DNA of 64,000 nucleotides from Actinomycetales bacterium (GTDB lineage: Bacteria; Actinomycetota; Actinomycetes; Actinomycetales; Cellulomonadaceae). A program made the position numbers and the translations under genes. A model generated the notes under the pieces. That model saw only the letters and a list, made by a program, of their open reading frames with translations. It was not told the origin of the DNA and ran no database searches. Below, one piece after another: positions 50,398 through 59,700 of this stretch (position 1 is its first letter; every line of letters starts with the position of its first letter). Location: assembly GCA_020444245.1 (NCBI GenBank), contig JAHLLI010000006.1, forward strand, positions 178,483 to 242,482. Reading direction: 5' to 3'.

Positions 50398-51609
50398 TCA
50401 GAGCTGGGCGCGGTGGGGTGGCGTCCGCGTGCCGGTTGGAGCGGCATCGACGCGGGGCAGGAACTCGTCCAGGGCCTGCGCCACGAGGTGGGGGGTCTCG
50501 AGGGTCGGCATGTGAGGCGCGCCGGGGAGTTCGACGTAGGAGCTGCCCGGGATGCGGGCGGTCATCGGTCGCATCACCTCGGGGCCGGTTGACGCGTCCC
50601 GCTCGCCGCACAGCAAGAGTGCTGGTCGCCCGAGGCCGCGGAGCTTCCCCTCGACGTCGATCCGGGAGAAGGCGCGCCACGCCGCCGCGACCTGGACCGG
50701 GTCGCCCCGCAGGACGCGGTCGCGGGCATAGCGCACGCCGGGGGAGTTCTCGGCGAGGGCCTCCGGCGTGAACCATCGGGTCAGGGAGCTGGCGACCTGC
50801 GCTGCCGGACCATCCGTCTCGACCGCCGAGGCCCTCCGCTCGAACGATGGGAACGCCCGGTCCGTGGTCGCCGCCAGCGTGAGGGAAAGGACCGACTCGC
50901 GATGGCGAACGGCGAAGGTCTGCGCGACGGCACCCCCGTACGAGAGCCCGACGACGTGCGCGCCGCTGAGTCCCTCGTGGTCGAGCACGGCCCGCACGTC
51001 GTCGGCGAGGGTCGTCAGATCGGCCGGCACCGGTGCCTCCGCCGCGGAGCCGTGACCCCGAAGGTCGTAGGCGTACACCCGACGCCCGTCCGCCAGGTCT
51101 CGGATGACCGGCTCCCACATGTGCCAGCTCAGCCCCAGGGCGTGCAGGAGCACGACCGCCGGGCCCGTGTTTCCTACCTGGCTGAGCTCCGTGCTGTGAT
51201 CGGACAGGTCGACCCTCCTTGCAGGGACCGGCCAGGCGGAGTCGCGCTCGTGCAGGAGCCCGCCCAGGGTGCTGAGCGCGTTGAGTGCCCGCGGGAACCC
51301 GGCGTACACCGAGGCGTGCTCGACCAGTGCGCGCAGCTCGTCCGCCGTGACGCCATGGTGCAGCGCCGCGTCGAGGTGGACGCGCAGCTGTGGGGCGGTG
51401 TCGCCGAGCGCGGTGAGCATGGCGACGGTGGCCAGCTCGCGGTCCCGTCCCGCTAGGCGCGGGTCGGCGAGGGGTTGGCTGAAGGCCCCGCGCAGCAGCC
51501 AGTCGTGCATCTGCGGAGACTGGCGGTGGATCGTGGCGAGGGTGGTCTCGGGGTCGTGGCCCGTTAGCTCACCAAAGACGCGGCTGCCACGGGTCAGGGG
51601 GGCGTTCAT
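50398..51609 (-). CDS. Carboxymuconolactone decarboxylase-like/alpha-beta hydrolase fusion
   Basis: A 403-residue fusion. The N-terminal part (about 1-125) is CMD/AhpD-like (MNAPLTRGSRVFGELTG, RDRELATVAMLTALGDTAPQ, HHGVTADELRALVEHASVYAG), lacking the AhpD Cys pair. The C-terminal alpha/beta hydrolase (about 140-385) has GLSYGG as nucleophile elbow, WHMWEPVI, AYDLRGHG and the final His in PGAPHMPTLE. This is the order seen in PcaL reversed. It overlaps the YciI stop (ATGA). Confidence 0.88.
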   Translation of the reverse strand: MNAPLTRGSRVFGELTGHDPETTLATIHRQSPQMHDWLLRGAFSQPLADPRLAGRDRELATVAMLTALGDTAPQLRVHLDAALHHGVTADELRALVEHASVYAGFPRALNALSTLGGLLHERDSAWPVPARRVDLSDHSTELSQVGNTGPAVVLLHALGLSWHMWEPVIRDLADGRRVYAYDLRGHGSAAEAPVPADLTTLADDVRAVLDHEGLSGAHVVGLSYGGAVAQTFAVRHRESVLSLTLAATTDRAFPSFERRASAVETDGPAAQVASSLTRWFTPEALAENSPGVRYARDRVLRGDPVQVAAAWRAFSRIDVEGKLRGLGRPALLLCGERDASTGPEVMRPMTARIPGSSYVELPGAPHMPTLETPHLVAQALDEFLPRVDAAPTGTRTPPHRAQL

Positions 51610-52007
51610 CGGTCTTCCTTCGGCGCCGTCGCTCGTGCCGCCAGCGGGCCCCGCGTGGGGGCGAACTCGACGACCTCGTAGGTCGCGGCGCCGGCACGGG
51701 CCAGCGGGTCCGTCGAGACGATGGCCTCGATCTGCGCCCGCGACGTGCCGGTCGCGAGGATCGCTCCTCCGGTCCGGGGCACCTGCGGTCCGGAGACCAG
51801 GAACGTCCCGTTGGCGAAGTGCTCGTCCAACCATGCGCGATGCACGTCGAGCAGCTCGTCCACCCGGCTGATGGGCGTGGCGTAGGTGAGCAGGAGGACG
51901 AAGGCCGGCGCGGCCAGCAGCCCCTCGTGCCGGGACGGGCCGCCGGCCACGTCGTCGGTGCTTCGGGGCGTCCGGCGTGCCGGACGGCGGAGGGCGTCGT
52001 CTGCCAT
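51606..52007 (-). CDS. YciI-family protein with N-terminal extension
   Basis: A 133-residue protein. The YciI domain begins at about residue 36, FVLLLTYATPISRVDELLDVHRAWLDE (His/Asp active pair), and continues FLVSGPQVPRTGGAIL. The first ~35 residues (Arg/Pro/Ser-rich) are outside the family and may not be used. The stop overlaps the downstream start. YciI proteins are dimeric ferredoxin-like and function is mostly unknown. Confidence 0.83.
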   Translation of the reverse strand: MADDALRRPARRTPRSTDDVAGGPSRHEGLLAAPAFVLLLTYATPISRVDELLDVHRAWLDEHFANGTFLVSGPQVPRTGGAILATGTSRAQIEAIVSTDPLARAGAATYEVVEFAPTRGPLAARATAPKEDR

Positions 52008-52274
52008 GGGGGCCTCTCGGTTCTGGTAGCGAAGGAGCCGGTGGTCGGGCTCCTCGACACCCAGCGTGGCCGCTCGGACGCTCGGGGACGTACGTCATCT
52101 GGCCCAGGCAGAGGCCGGCTCTTCATCCCTGCGGGCCGCGGGTGCCATGGCCGCCGAGTGACACTACGACGGGCAGGTGTCGAGAACGCCGCAGCAGGGT
52201 CCGTCGCTGGGCTGGGATCGCTTCGCGCCCGTAGCGCCGGCGTGCGCGCGCCGCACGCGCCCGATGGCGTAAGC

Positions 52275-52313
52275 ACGGCGCCCCGGTCACCGCAAGGGTG
52301 GCCGGGGCGCCGT
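52275..52313 (-). terminator. Strong hairpin downstream of glnA
   Basis: ACGGCGCCCCGGTCACC and GGTGGCCGGGGCGCCGT form a 17-bp stem (one G-U pair) around the loop GCAAG. It lies 46 bp past the glnA stop. No U-run follows. The rest of the 352-bp gap 52008-52359 shows nothing recognised. Confidence 0.8.
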
Positions 52314-52359
52314 CGTTCCAGGTCAGCGAGCTACCGAGGGCCCGCTGAGCGGAGCTGGA

Positions 52360-52377
52360 TCACACGTCGTAGTACAG
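52360..52377. repeat. glnA 3' end copy (candidate attL)
   Basis: TCACACGTCGTAGTACAG carries the last codons (Leu-Tyr-Tyr-Asp-Val-stop) of glnA. An identical copy lies at 42483-42500 in the same orientation. Confidence 0.55.
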
Positions 52378-53784
52378 CTCGAACTCGTGCGGGTGCGGCC
52401 GCAGGCGCAGCGCGTCGATCTCGTGGCTGCGCTTGTAGTCGATCCACGTCTCGATGAGGTCGGGCGTGAAGACGCCGCCCTCGGTCAGCCAGTCGTGGTC
52501 GTTCTCGAGGTTGTCGAGCACCTCGTTGAGCGAGCCTGGCACCTGGGCGATGCTGGCGTGCTCCTCCGGGGGCAGCTCGTACAGGTCCTTGTCGACCGGC
52601 TCCGGCGGCTCGATCTTGTTCTTGATGCCATCGATGCCGGCCATCAGCATCGCCGAGAACGCCAGGTACGGGTTGCTCGACGGGTCCGGCACGCGGAACT
52701 CGATGCGCTTGGCCTTCGGGTTGGACCCGGTGACGGGGACCCGGATGCAGGCGGAGCGGTTGCGGGCCGAGTAGACCAGGTTGACCGGCGCCTCGAAGCC
52801 CGGCACCAGGCGGTGGAACGAGTTCACCGTCGGGTTGGTGAAGGCGAGCAGGGCCGGCGCGTGCTTGAGCAGGCCGCCGATGTACCAGCGCGCCATGTCG
52901 GACAGGCCGCCGTAGCCCTTCTCGTCGTAGAAGAGCGGGGCGCCGTCCTTCCACAGCGACTGGTGGGTGTGCATGCCCGAGCCGTTGTCGCCGAACAGCG
53001 GCTTCGGCATGAACGTCGCCGTGCGGCCGTTGCGGTCCGCGACGCCCTTGACGATGTACTTGAAGAGCATCAGCTTGTCGGCGGACTTGGCCAGCGTGTC
53101 GAAACGGTAGTTGATCTCCGCCTGGCCGGCGGTGCCGACCTCGTGGTGGGAGCGCTCGACGCCGAGGCCGACCTTCTCCAGCTCCAGGACGATCTCGTCG
53201 CGCAGGTCGGCGAAGTGGTCGACCGGCGGGACCGGGAAGTAGCCGCCCTTGTAGGGGGTCTTGTGGCCGAGGTTGCCACCCTCCTCCTTGCGACCGGTGT
53301 TCCACGCGGCCTCGACGGAGTCGATGTAGTAGAAGCTCTGCGACTGGCTCGTGAAGAACCGGATGTCGTCGAAGATGTAGAACTCGGCCTCGGGAGCCAT
53401 GAACGCGGTGTCCGCGATGCCCGTCGACTTCAGGTACGCCTCGGCCTTGGCCGCGATCTGGCGCGGGTCACGGCTGTAGGGCTCGTCGGTGTACGGGTCG
53501 ACGATCGACATGTTGATGACGAGCGTCTTCTCCGTACGGAACGGGTCGAGGTAGGCGGTCGTGACGTCCGGCAGGAGCTTCATGTCCGACTCGTGGATCG
53601 CCTGGAAGCCCCGGATCGAGGAGCCGTCGAACGCGACGCCCTCGGTGAAGAAGGCCTCGTCCGCGGTCACCGCCGGGACATTGAAGTGCTGCATCACGCC
53701 AGGCAGGTCGCAGAACCGGACGTCGACGAAGACGACGTCCTCCTCCTTGATGAATGCCATGACCTCGGCTGCGGAACTGAACAT
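52360..53784 (-). CDS. glnA: Type I glutamine synthetase
   Basis: A 474-residue GSI that makes glutamine from glutamate and ammonia. The opening ([22 protein letters not shown]), [17 protein letters not shown], the ATP region [19 protein letters not shown] and the final FELYYDV are typical. Adenylylation site Tyr402 sits in [11 protein letters not shown], the target of GlnE. A GAGAGAA-type ribosome region precedes ATG 53784. It has a GlnR-like box upstream and a hairpin downstream. Confidence 0.97.
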   Translation of the reverse strand: MFSSAAEVMAFIKEEDVVFVDVRFCDLPGVMQHFNVPAVTADEAFFTEGVAFDGSSIRGFQAIHESDMKLLPDVTTAYLDPFRTEKTLVINMSIVDPYTDEPYSRDPRQIAAKAEAYLKSTGIADTAFMAPEAEFYIFDDIRFFTSQSQSFYYIDSVEAAWNTGRKEEGGNLGHKTPYKGGYFPVPPVDHFADLRDEIVLELEKVGLGVERSHHEVGTAGQAEINYRFDTLAKSADKLMLFKYIVKGVADRNGRTATFMPKPLFGDNGSGMHTHQSLWKDGAPLFYDEKGYGGLSDMARWYIGGLLKHAPALLAFTNPTVNSFHRLVPGFEAPVNLVYSARNRSACIRVPVTGSNPKAKRIEFRVPDPSSNPYLAFSAMLMAGIDGIKNKIEPPEPVDKDLYELPPEEHASIAQVPGSLNEVLDNLENDHDWLTEGGVFTPDLIETWIDYKRSHEIDALRLRPHPHEFELYYDV

Positions 53785-53867
53785 CCGGTTCTCTCCCTTG
53801 GCAGGACTGTGGGGACCGCGTCGACGATGACGCTAGGGGTCGAGGATTACCCCGCGGTGTGGCTCGT

Positions 53868-53883
53868 GTTTCGGCGAGGTTTC
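53868..53883 (-). promoter_or_regulatory. GlnR-like half box upstream of glnA
   Basis: On the glnA strand: GAAAC-n6-GAAAC, about 84-99 bp before the start. GlnR boxes have GTnAC/GAAAC elements with 6-bp spacing; only two elements are seen. Confidence 0.35.
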
Positions 53884-53912
53884 CGCCGACCAGACCGGCA
53901 GCCGGGGGTCAG

Positions 53913-53918
53913 TAGGCT
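53913..53918 (+). promoter_or_regulatory. -10 box TAGGCT of a probable leaderless transcript
   Basis: TAGGCT lies 6 nt before the ATG at 53925. Confidence 0.5.
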
Positions 53919-53924
53919 GCTGGG

Positions 53925-54416
53925 ATGGCACCACGACGGGAGGACTTCGGCTCCTGGCTGGAGGGTACTCCGGGTGCTGATTCCGATCGCCGGGGTTCAT
54001 CCCTCGGACTGCCCGAGGAGGGGCCGGGCTCGCAGGCCCGGATCGGCCGGCGCGCGGTCGCGCTCGTGGTCGACTGGGTGCTGAGCATGGCCGTCGCGTC
54101 GCTGTTCTGGCGGGAGCCCGGGGGCGTGGGGCCGCTGGCCGCGCAGCCGTGGGCGACCCTGGCGGTGTTCGCGGGATCGACTGCCGTGTTCGTGGCGTTG
54201 CTGGGCCACACGTTCGGGCACCGCCTGCTGGGGCTCAGGGTGGTGCGGCTGGTCACCAAGGACGGCCGTCGCGAGCCGGTGCCGGGGCCGCCCGGGTTGC
54301 TCGCGGGCGCGGTGCGCACCGGGCTGCTGTGCCTGGTGATCCCGGCGGTCGTGTGGGACGCCGCCGGGCGCGGCCTGCACGACGTCGCGGCGTCGACGGT
54401 GATCGTCCGGCGCTGA
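53925..54416 (+). CDS. RDD-family membrane protein
   Basis: A 163-residue protein. The RDD signature RIGRRAVALVVDWVL (Arg...Asp) starts near residue 40, followed by three TM helices (about 45-62, 78-98 and 122-142). LLGHTFGHRLLGLRVVRL is the typical second block. The start has a TAGGCT box. It is divergent from glnA. Function unknown; some RDD proteins act as ion antiporters. Confidence 0.9.
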   Translation: MAPRREDFGSWLEGTPGADSDRRGSSLGLPEEGPGSQARIGRRAVALVVDWVLSMAVASLFWREPGGVGPLAAQPWATLAVFAGSTAVFVALLGHTFGHRLLGLRVVRLVTKDGRREPVPGPPGLLAGAVRTGLLCLVIPAVVWDAAGRGLHDVAASTVIVRR

Positions 54417-54437
54417 GAGACCCGCGGCCCGGGGCCG

Positions 54438-55139
54438 TCAGCGGCCCTTGAGACCCTTGCGGTCGGGGCGGGCCCGCATCGGGTCGATCCCCTTGGGCAC
54501 CGGCATCCGCATGCCCCCGAGCGCCTTCAGGCGCTTGGTGACCTCGGCGGTCTCGGTCTTGGTCAGGGTCGCGCGCAGCCGCTGGACGTGGCGCGGCAGC
54601 TTCTTGAGCGGGACCTGACCCTCCTCGTTGCCGGCCTGGACGAGGTGCACCGGCACGTTGGGCAGCACGCGGGCGACCTTCTTGCGCTCACCCTCGAGCA
54701 GGCGGGCCACCCGAGGCGGCCCCTCGCCGACGAGCACGATGCCGGCGCGGCCCACGCCCCGGAAGACCATGTCCTGGGTGCGCGGGTCCATCGCGACCGG
54801 CTCCTCGGCGAAGTCCCAGCCCTTGCGGATGTACTTCAGGGCCGCCAGGGCAGCGCCGGGCTGGCCCTCGATCGACCGGAACATCCCGGACTCGGCACGT
54901 CGGGCGAGCACCAGCAGCGCGGCGAGCACCGCGAACGGCAGACCGACGACCAGCAGGTAGACCTGCTGGTGGACGAGGAACCCGATGCCGAGCGCGACCG
55001 CCAGGGTCCCGACGAACACCGCGAGCAGCCACCAGGTGATGGCCGGGTCCACCTGCCGGGTGGCTTGGTAGACCTGCCAGAGCTGGGTGTACCACCGGGT
55101 CTTCTTGACCTTGGCCGGCTGGTCGTCGCTTCGTGCCAT
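54438..55139 (-). CDS. DUF4191 membrane protein
   Basis: A 233-residue protein with two TM helices (about 38-60 and 65-83) after a basic N-terminus. QVDPAITWWLLAVFVGTL, MFRSIEGQPGAALAALKYIRKGW and FRGVGRAGIVLVGEGPP belong to DUF4191, which is restricted to Actinobacteria and typically beside lipA. A TAGACT box lies 8 nt upstream. The tail KGIDPMRARPDRKGLKGR is basic. Function unknown. Confidence 0.92.
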   Translation of the reverse strand: MARSDDQPAKVKKTRWYTQLWQVYQATRQVDPAITWWLLAVFVGTLAVALGIGFLVHQQVYLLVVGLPFAVLAALLVLARRAESGMFRSIEGQPGAALAALKYIRKGWDFAEEPVAMDPRTQDMVFRGVGRAGIVLVGEGPPRVARLLEGERKKVARVLPNVPVHLVQAGNEEGQVPLKKLPRHVQRLRATLTKTETAEVTKRLKALGGMRMPVPKGIDPMRARPDRKGLKGR

Positions 55140-55185
55140 GGCTCGGCAGTCTAGTGGTCGTGCGGCAGGCCTTCGGTCCCCGGGG

Positions 55186-56193
55186 TCAGCTCTGGCGGGC
55201 GAGCAGGCTTGCGGCCTCCTGGCGGGCGCCCGACGCGGCGGCCAGGTGCGCCAGCTGCTCGGGGATCTCGCGCCCCGCGCGCTGCATGGCCTGGGCCCAG
55301 AGCCGCCCGGCACGGTACGACGAGCGCACCAGCGGCCCGGACATCACCCCGGCGAAGCCGAGCTCTTCGGCCTTCGCCGCCAGCTCGACGAACACCTCGG
55401 GCCGCACCCACCGGTCCACCGGGTGGTGGCGCACCGACGGGCGCAGGTACTGGGTGATCGTCACCAGGTCGCAGCCGGCCTCGCGCAGGGCAGCGAGCGC
55501 CTCGACCACCTCGTCGTCGGTCTCGCCCATGCCCAGGATCAGGTTGGACTTGGTGACCAGACCCGCGTCCCTCGCCGCGGTGAGCACCGACAGCGAACGG
55601 TCGTAGCGGAAGCCCGGACGGATCTGCTTGAAGATCCGCGGCACGGTCTCGAGGTTGTGGCCCAGCACCTCGGGGCGCGAGCCGAAGACCTCCGCGAGGT
55701 TCGTCGGGTCGGCGTTGAAGTCGGGGATCAGGAGCTCCACGCCGGTGCCGGGGTTCAGGGCGTGGATCTGGCGGACGGTCTCGGCGTAGAGCCATGCGCC
55801 GCCGTCGGGCAGGTCGTCGCGCGCGACTCCGGTCACCGTGGAGTAGCGCAGGCCCATCGCCTGGACCGACTCGGCCACCCGGCGCGGTTCGTCACGGTCG
55901 AGGTCGGCCGGCCTGCCGGTGTCGATCTGGCAGAAGTCGCACCGCCGGGTGCACTGGTCGCCGCCGATGAGGAAGGTGGCCTCGCGGTCCTCCCAGCACT
56001 CGAAGATGTTGGGGCAGCCAGCCTCCTCGCACACCGTGTGCAGGCCCTCACGACGCACCAGACCCTTGAGGTCGGCGTACTCGGGGCCCATGGTGGCGCG
56101 GGTCTTGATCCACTCGGGCTTCTTCTCGATGGGGGTGGCGGCGTTGCGGGCCTCGACCCGCAGCATGCGCCGTCCCTCGGGGGCGACAGTCAC
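55186..56193 (-). CDS. lipA: Lipoyl synthase
   Basis: A 335-residue radical-SAM enzyme inserting sulfur into protein-bound octanoate. The auxiliary cluster motif [12 protein letters not shown] (about 55-66) and the radical-[11 protein letters not shown] (about 81-88) are present, with [15 protein letters not shown]. The GTG 56193 has a TAGGCT box 6 nt upstream (leaderless); ATG 56166 is an alternative. It follows lipB closely, and both serve E2 proteins such as the one at 62698. Confidence 0.96.
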   Translation of the reverse strand: MTVAPEGRRMLRVEARNAATPIEKKPEWIKTRATMGPEYADLKGLVRREGLHTVCEEAGCPNIFECWEDREATFLIGGDQCTRRCDFCQIDTGRPADLDRDEPRRVAESVQAMGLRYSTVTGVARDDLPDGGAWLYAETVRQIHALNPGTGVELLIPDFNADPTNLAEVFGSRPEVLGHNLETVPRIFKQIRPGFRYDRSLSVLTAARDAGLVTKSNLILGMGETDDEVVEALAALREAGCDLVTITQYLRPSVRHHPVDRWVRPEVFVELAAKAEELGFAGVMSGPLVRSSYRAGRLWAQAMQRAGREIPEQLAHLAAASGARQEAASLLARQS

Positions 56194-56199
56194 CCGGCC

Positions 56200-56205
56200 A
56201 GCCTA
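56200..56205 (-). promoter_or_regulatory. -10 box TAGGCT for lipA, overlapping the lipB stop
   Basis: On the minus strand TAGGCT is 6 nt before the lipA GTG. Its TAG is also the lipB stop codon. Confidence 0.5.
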
Positions 56206-56889
56206 CGTGAGCACGCCCGCCCCGCCCGTCGGGGCGGTGGCTGCGCGCACGGTGCCGAGCGCGGTGCGCAGGTGGTCGGTGAGCAGCGGCTCGACCTCGG
56301 CCACGGTCACGTCGCGGCCCAGCTCGGTCGCGAGCGAGGTGACCCCGGCGTCGGCGATCCCGCACGGCACGATCCGGTCGAATGCACCCAGGTCGGGGTC
56401 GCAGTTGAGCGCCAGCCCGTGCATCGTCACACCGCGCGCGACGCGCACGCCGATCGCGGCGACCTTGCGCTCGGGACGTCCGTCGTCGGCCGGGCACCAG
56501 ACGCCGGAGCGGCCCTCCACCCGGATCGTCGGCACGCCCAGGTCGGCGCAGGTGTCGATCACCGCCTGCTCCAGGGCGCGGACGTAGGCCACCACGTCGA
56601 CGGGCTCGGCCAGCCGCACGATCGGGTAGGCGACGAGCTGGCCTGGGCCGTGCCAGGTGATCCGTCCGCCCCGGTCGACGTCGACCACCGGTGTGCCGTC
56701 CATCGGCCGGTCGGCCTTGGCGGTGCGCTTGCCTGCCGTGTAGACGCTGACGTGCTCGACGAGCAGCACGGTGTCGGGCCCGCCGTCTGCCACGGTGGCG
56801 TGCACCTGCCGCTGGAGGTCCCACGCGGCCCGGTAGTCCACCGGCCGGTCGGGCGTGTGGACGACGTCGAGGTCGTCACGCATCGGCAT
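56203..56889 (-). CDS. lipB: Lipoyl(octanoyl) transferase
   Basis: A 228-residue transferase moving octanoate from acyl-carrier protein to lipoyl domains. The family blocks are [30 protein letters not shown] (substrate His), [22 protein letters not shown] (catalytic Lys) and [16 protein letters not shown] (catalytic Cys). It overlaps the MarR gene's stop by 14 bp, so the two may be cotranscribed. Confidence 0.95.
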   Translation of the reverse strand: MPMRDDLDVVHTPDRPVDYRAAWDLQRQVHATVADGGPDTVLLVEHVSVYTAGKRTAKADRPMDGTPVVDVDRGGRITWHGPGQLVAYPIVRLAEPVDVVAYVRALEQAVIDTCADLGVPTIRVEGRSGVWCPADDGRPERKVAAIGVRVARGVTMHGLALNCDPDLGAFDRIVPCGIADAGVTSLATELGRDVTVAEVEPLLTDHLRTALGTVRAATAPTGGAGVLT

Positions 56890-57442
56890 GCTCGTCCTGC
56901 TCCAACGTCGCGTGGCGGCCGTTCCCGCCGTGCGACGAGCCCTGGGACACCATCGCGATGAGCAGGTCGCGCAGGGCCAGCACCTGGGCGTCGGTCAGGC
57001 CCCGGAGCGTCATCTCCTCGGCCATGCCGGGGTCGCCGGCCTCGAGCAGCGCGGCGCGTCCGGAGTCGGTGAGGTGGACCTCGTGGCGCCGGCGGTCCTC
57101 GACGTGCGGGCGGCGGACCACATAGCCCTGGCGCTCGAGCCGGGCCAGGATGCGGCTCATCGTCTGCTCGGTCACCTCGGAGGAGAGCGCGAGGTCGCGC
57201 TGGGAGAGCGGCCCACCGGCCAGCAGGTACAGCACGGGCAGCGAGGCGTGGTTGAGGTCCCAGTGCGCCAGGTGCGCGTTCCAGTCGCGCTCGATGCGCC
57301 GGGCCACGGCGGAGAACAGCCGTCCCGTGGGCCATTGGGCGGGCGTCGGGGCGCCCGGATCCTCGCCCGCCGGCCGGCCGGTACCGGGCATCATCGGCGG
57401 CCTCGAGGTGGCGGCCGGATCGGGTTGTGCGTGGGGGAGCAC
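56876..57442 (-). CDS. MarR-family transcriptional regulator
   Basis: A 188-residue regulator. Helices lead into the winged [36 protein letters not shown] and the wing [19 protein letters not shown]. The C-terminal tail ([18 protein letters not shown]) is not conserved. GTG 57442 follows AGGAAGG by five bases and is preferred to GTG 57448 and TTG 57478. It is divergent from the MMPL gene, with the palindrome 57494-57511 between them. Confidence 0.9.
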   Translation of the reverse strand: MLPHAQPDPAATSRPPMMPGTGRPAGEDPGAPTPAQWPTGRLFSAVARRIERDWNAHLAHWDLNHASLPVLYLLAGGPLSQRDLALSSEVTEQTMSRILARLERQGYVVRRPHVEDRRRHEVHLTDSGRAALLEAGDPGMAEEMTLRGLTDAQVLALRDLLIAMVSQGSSHGGNGRHATLEQDEHADA

Positions 57443-57489
57443 GGCCACCTTCCTACCGGTTCGAGTTGTGCGGCTCAACCTAGCCCTCC

Positions 57490-59700
57490 ATGATACTCAG
57501 CATGCTGAGTAATTCTCGTCGAGGCGGCCTGCTGCGCGGGCTCGCCATCCTGGTCGTCCTGGTCATCTGGCTCGGTCTCGGCGGCGCCGGTGGCATGTCC
57601 ATCGGGCGGTTGTCCGAGGTCCAGCAGAACGACGCGACGTCGTTCCTGCCCACGGGTGCGGAGTCCACCCGGGCCGCAGAGCTCGCATCGGGCTTCCGGC
57701 AGACCGAGACGCTGCCGGCGCTGGTCGTGGCCGAGGCCGACGGCGCGATGACACCCGACCAGCTCGGGGCCGTGCAGGCGTGGGCGGGCCAGGTGGGCGA
57801 CCTCTCGCTCGGCGAGGGGCGGACGCTCGGCGACGTGCTCGCGGCCCCGCCTGTCGCGATCCCCTCGCAGGACGGCGAGGCGGCGCTGGTCACCGTGCTG
57901 TTCGACGCGGCGGCCGCGAACGAGCAGATCGGCGAGGAGCGGGTGGTCAACCTCGCGGTCGCAGCCCTGCGCGACTCCGCGAGCTCGCTGAGCGACCAAG
58001 GCCTGACCGTGCACGTCACCGGGCCGGCCGGGGCCATCGCCGACCTGGTCGAGGCGTTCGGCGGCATCGACAGCCTCCTGCTGCTGGTCGCGCTCGGGGT
58101 CGTGTTCGTGATCCTGGTGCTGGTCTACCGGTCGCCGAGCCTGCCGTTCACGGTGCTGTTCACGTCGCTGTTCGCCCTGGCCGGCGCCGCGCTGGTGGTC
58201 TACCAGCTGGCCGCGAACGGCGTGCTGGTGCTCAACGGGCAGAGCCAAGGGATCCTGTTCATCCTCGTCGTGGGCGCGGCGACGGACTACTCGCTGCTCC
58301 TCGTGGCCAGATACCGCGAGGAGCTGCGCTGGGTGGCCGAGCCGCACCGTGCGATGGGCCGGGCGATCCGCGCGGCGATCGAGCCGATCGCGGCCAGCGC
58401 CGGGACGGTGATCGCGGGTCTGCTGTGCCTGCTCCTGTCCGACCTGGCATCCAACCGCTCGCTCGGGCCGGTCGCGGCGATCGGCATCGCGTCGGCGTTC
58501 GTGGCCACGATGACGCTGCTGCCGGCGCTGCTGCTGGTAGGCGGGCGACGGGCCCGGTGGATCTTCTGGCCGCGGATGCCGCACGTCGCCGAGGCCGACG
58601 CCGAGCGCGGCGCCGAGGGCAACGAGGAGCTCGCCCACCTCGAGGCGCGCACCGGCGTGTGGGGCCGCGTGGCAGGGCTGATCGGCCGGCACCCGCGGCG
58701 GGTCTGGCTGGCCACCGCGGCGTTCCTGCTGATCGCGTCAGCGTTCGTGCCGACCTTCCAGGCCCAGGGGACCAGCGAGTCCGACATCTTCCTCACCAAG
58801 GTCGACTCGGTCGAGGGCGAGAAGGTGCTGGCGCGCCACTTCGACGCCGGCAACGTGCAGCCCGCGACGGTGATCGCCCCCGAGGGCGAGCTCGACGCCG
58901 TGGTCGCCGCTGCCGAGTCGGTGCCGGGCGTGCAGTCGGCGACCCCCGTGACCACGGCCTCCGGGCAGGGCGGCCCGCCGGACCCGAGCGCTCCGCCGCT
59001 CGTCGTGGACGGCAACGTGCTCGTGGAGGTCGCGACCACGTCGGCCGCGGAGACCCAGGACGCCGTGAACACCGTCGCCGAGCTGCGGACGGCCGTGCAC
59101 GCGGCCGTGCCGGACGCGCTGGTCGGTGGCTCCGCTGCGCAGCGCCTGGACACCCAGCAGACCAGCGCGCGCGACCTGCGGGTGATCGTGCCGGCTGTGC
59201 TGGTGGTGATCCTGCTCGTGCTCATCGGGCTGCTGCGCGCGGTGCTCGCGCCGGTGCTGATCGTGGTGGCGAACCTGCTGTCCTTCGGGGCCACGCTGGG
59301 CATCGGAGCGCTGGTGTTCAACCACGTGTTCGGCTTCCCGGGGTCGGACGCCTCGGTTCCGCTGTACGCGTTCGTGTTCCTGGTCGCGCTCGGGATCGAC
59401 TACTCGATCTTCCTCATGACGCGGGTGCGCGAGGAGTCGTTGCGGCACGGTACGCGCCACGGGGTGCGACGTGGGCTCGCGGTCACCGGCGGGGTGATCA
59501 CCAGCGCGGGCCTGGTGCTGGCCTCGACGTTCGGGACGCTCGCGGTGATCCCGCTGCTGTTCCTGGCCCAGATCGCGTTCCTCGTGGCGTTCGGCGTGCT
59601 GCTGGACACCTTCGTGGTGCGCACGCTGCTGGTCCCGGGCCTGGTGCACGACATCGGTCGGCGCGTGTGGTGGCCCTGGCAGCGGCGGATCGCGGACTAG
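57490..59700 (+). CDS. MMPL-family (RND-like) transporter
   Basis: A 736-residue transporter with twelve TM helices in two halves. The opening GLLRGLAILVVLVIWLGLGG is TM1, then an outside domain, GAATDYSLLLVARYREEL (about 263-280) and its second-half twin VALGIDYSIFLMTRVREESLRHG (about 632-654). Likely substrates are lipids or drugs. The start could be ATG 57490 or ATG 57502; both lie at the MarR palindrome. Confidence 0.93.
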   Translation: MILSMLSNSRRGGLLRGLAILVVLVIWLGLGGAGGMSIGRLSEVQQNDATSFLPTGAESTRAAELASGFRQTETLPALVVAEADGAMTPDQLGAVQAWAGQVGDLSLGEGRTLGDVLAAPPVAIPSQDGEAALVTVLFDAAAANEQIGEERVVNLAVAALRDSASSLSDQGLTVHVTGPAGAIADLVEAFGGIDSLLLLVALGVVFVILVLVYRSPSLPFTVLFTSLFALAGAALVVYQLAANGVLVLNGQSQGILFILVVGAATDYSLLLVARYREELRWVAEPHRAMGRAIRAAIEPIAASAGTVIAGLLCLLLSDLASNRSLGPVAAIGIASAFVATMTLLPALLLVGGRRARWIFWPRMPHVAEADAERGAEGNEELAHLEARTGVWGRVAGLIGRHPRRVWLATAAFLLIASAFVPTFQAQGTSESDIFLTKVDSVEGEKVLARHFDAGNVQPATVIAPEGELDAVVAAAESVPGVQSATPVTTASGQGGPPDPSAPPLVVDGNVLVEVATTSAAETQDAVNTVAELRTAVHAAVPDALVGGSAAQRLDTQQTSARDLRVIVPAVLVVILLVLIGLLRAVLAPVLIVVANLLSFGATLGIGALVFNHVFGFPGSDASVPLYAFVFLVALGIDYSIFLMTRVREESLRHGTRHGVRRGLAVTGGVITSAGLVLASTFGTLAVIPLLFLAQIAFLVAFGVLLDTFVVRTLLVPGLVHDIGRRVWWPWQRRIAD
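57494..57511. promoter_or_regulatory. Perfect 18-bp palindrome, MarR-type operator over the MMPL start
   Basis: TACTCAGCATGCTGAGTA is a perfect palindrome. It covers codons 2-8 if the MMPL start is ATG 57490, and contains another ATG at 57502. This size and placement suit the MarR repressor encoded next door. Confidence 0.75.

Noticed and set aside
52259..52271. Possible U-run after the glnA hairpin
   Set aside because: The sequence beyond the stem is GC-rich with few T residues on the glnA strand, so it is not a classical intrinsic terminator; the call rests on the stem alone.
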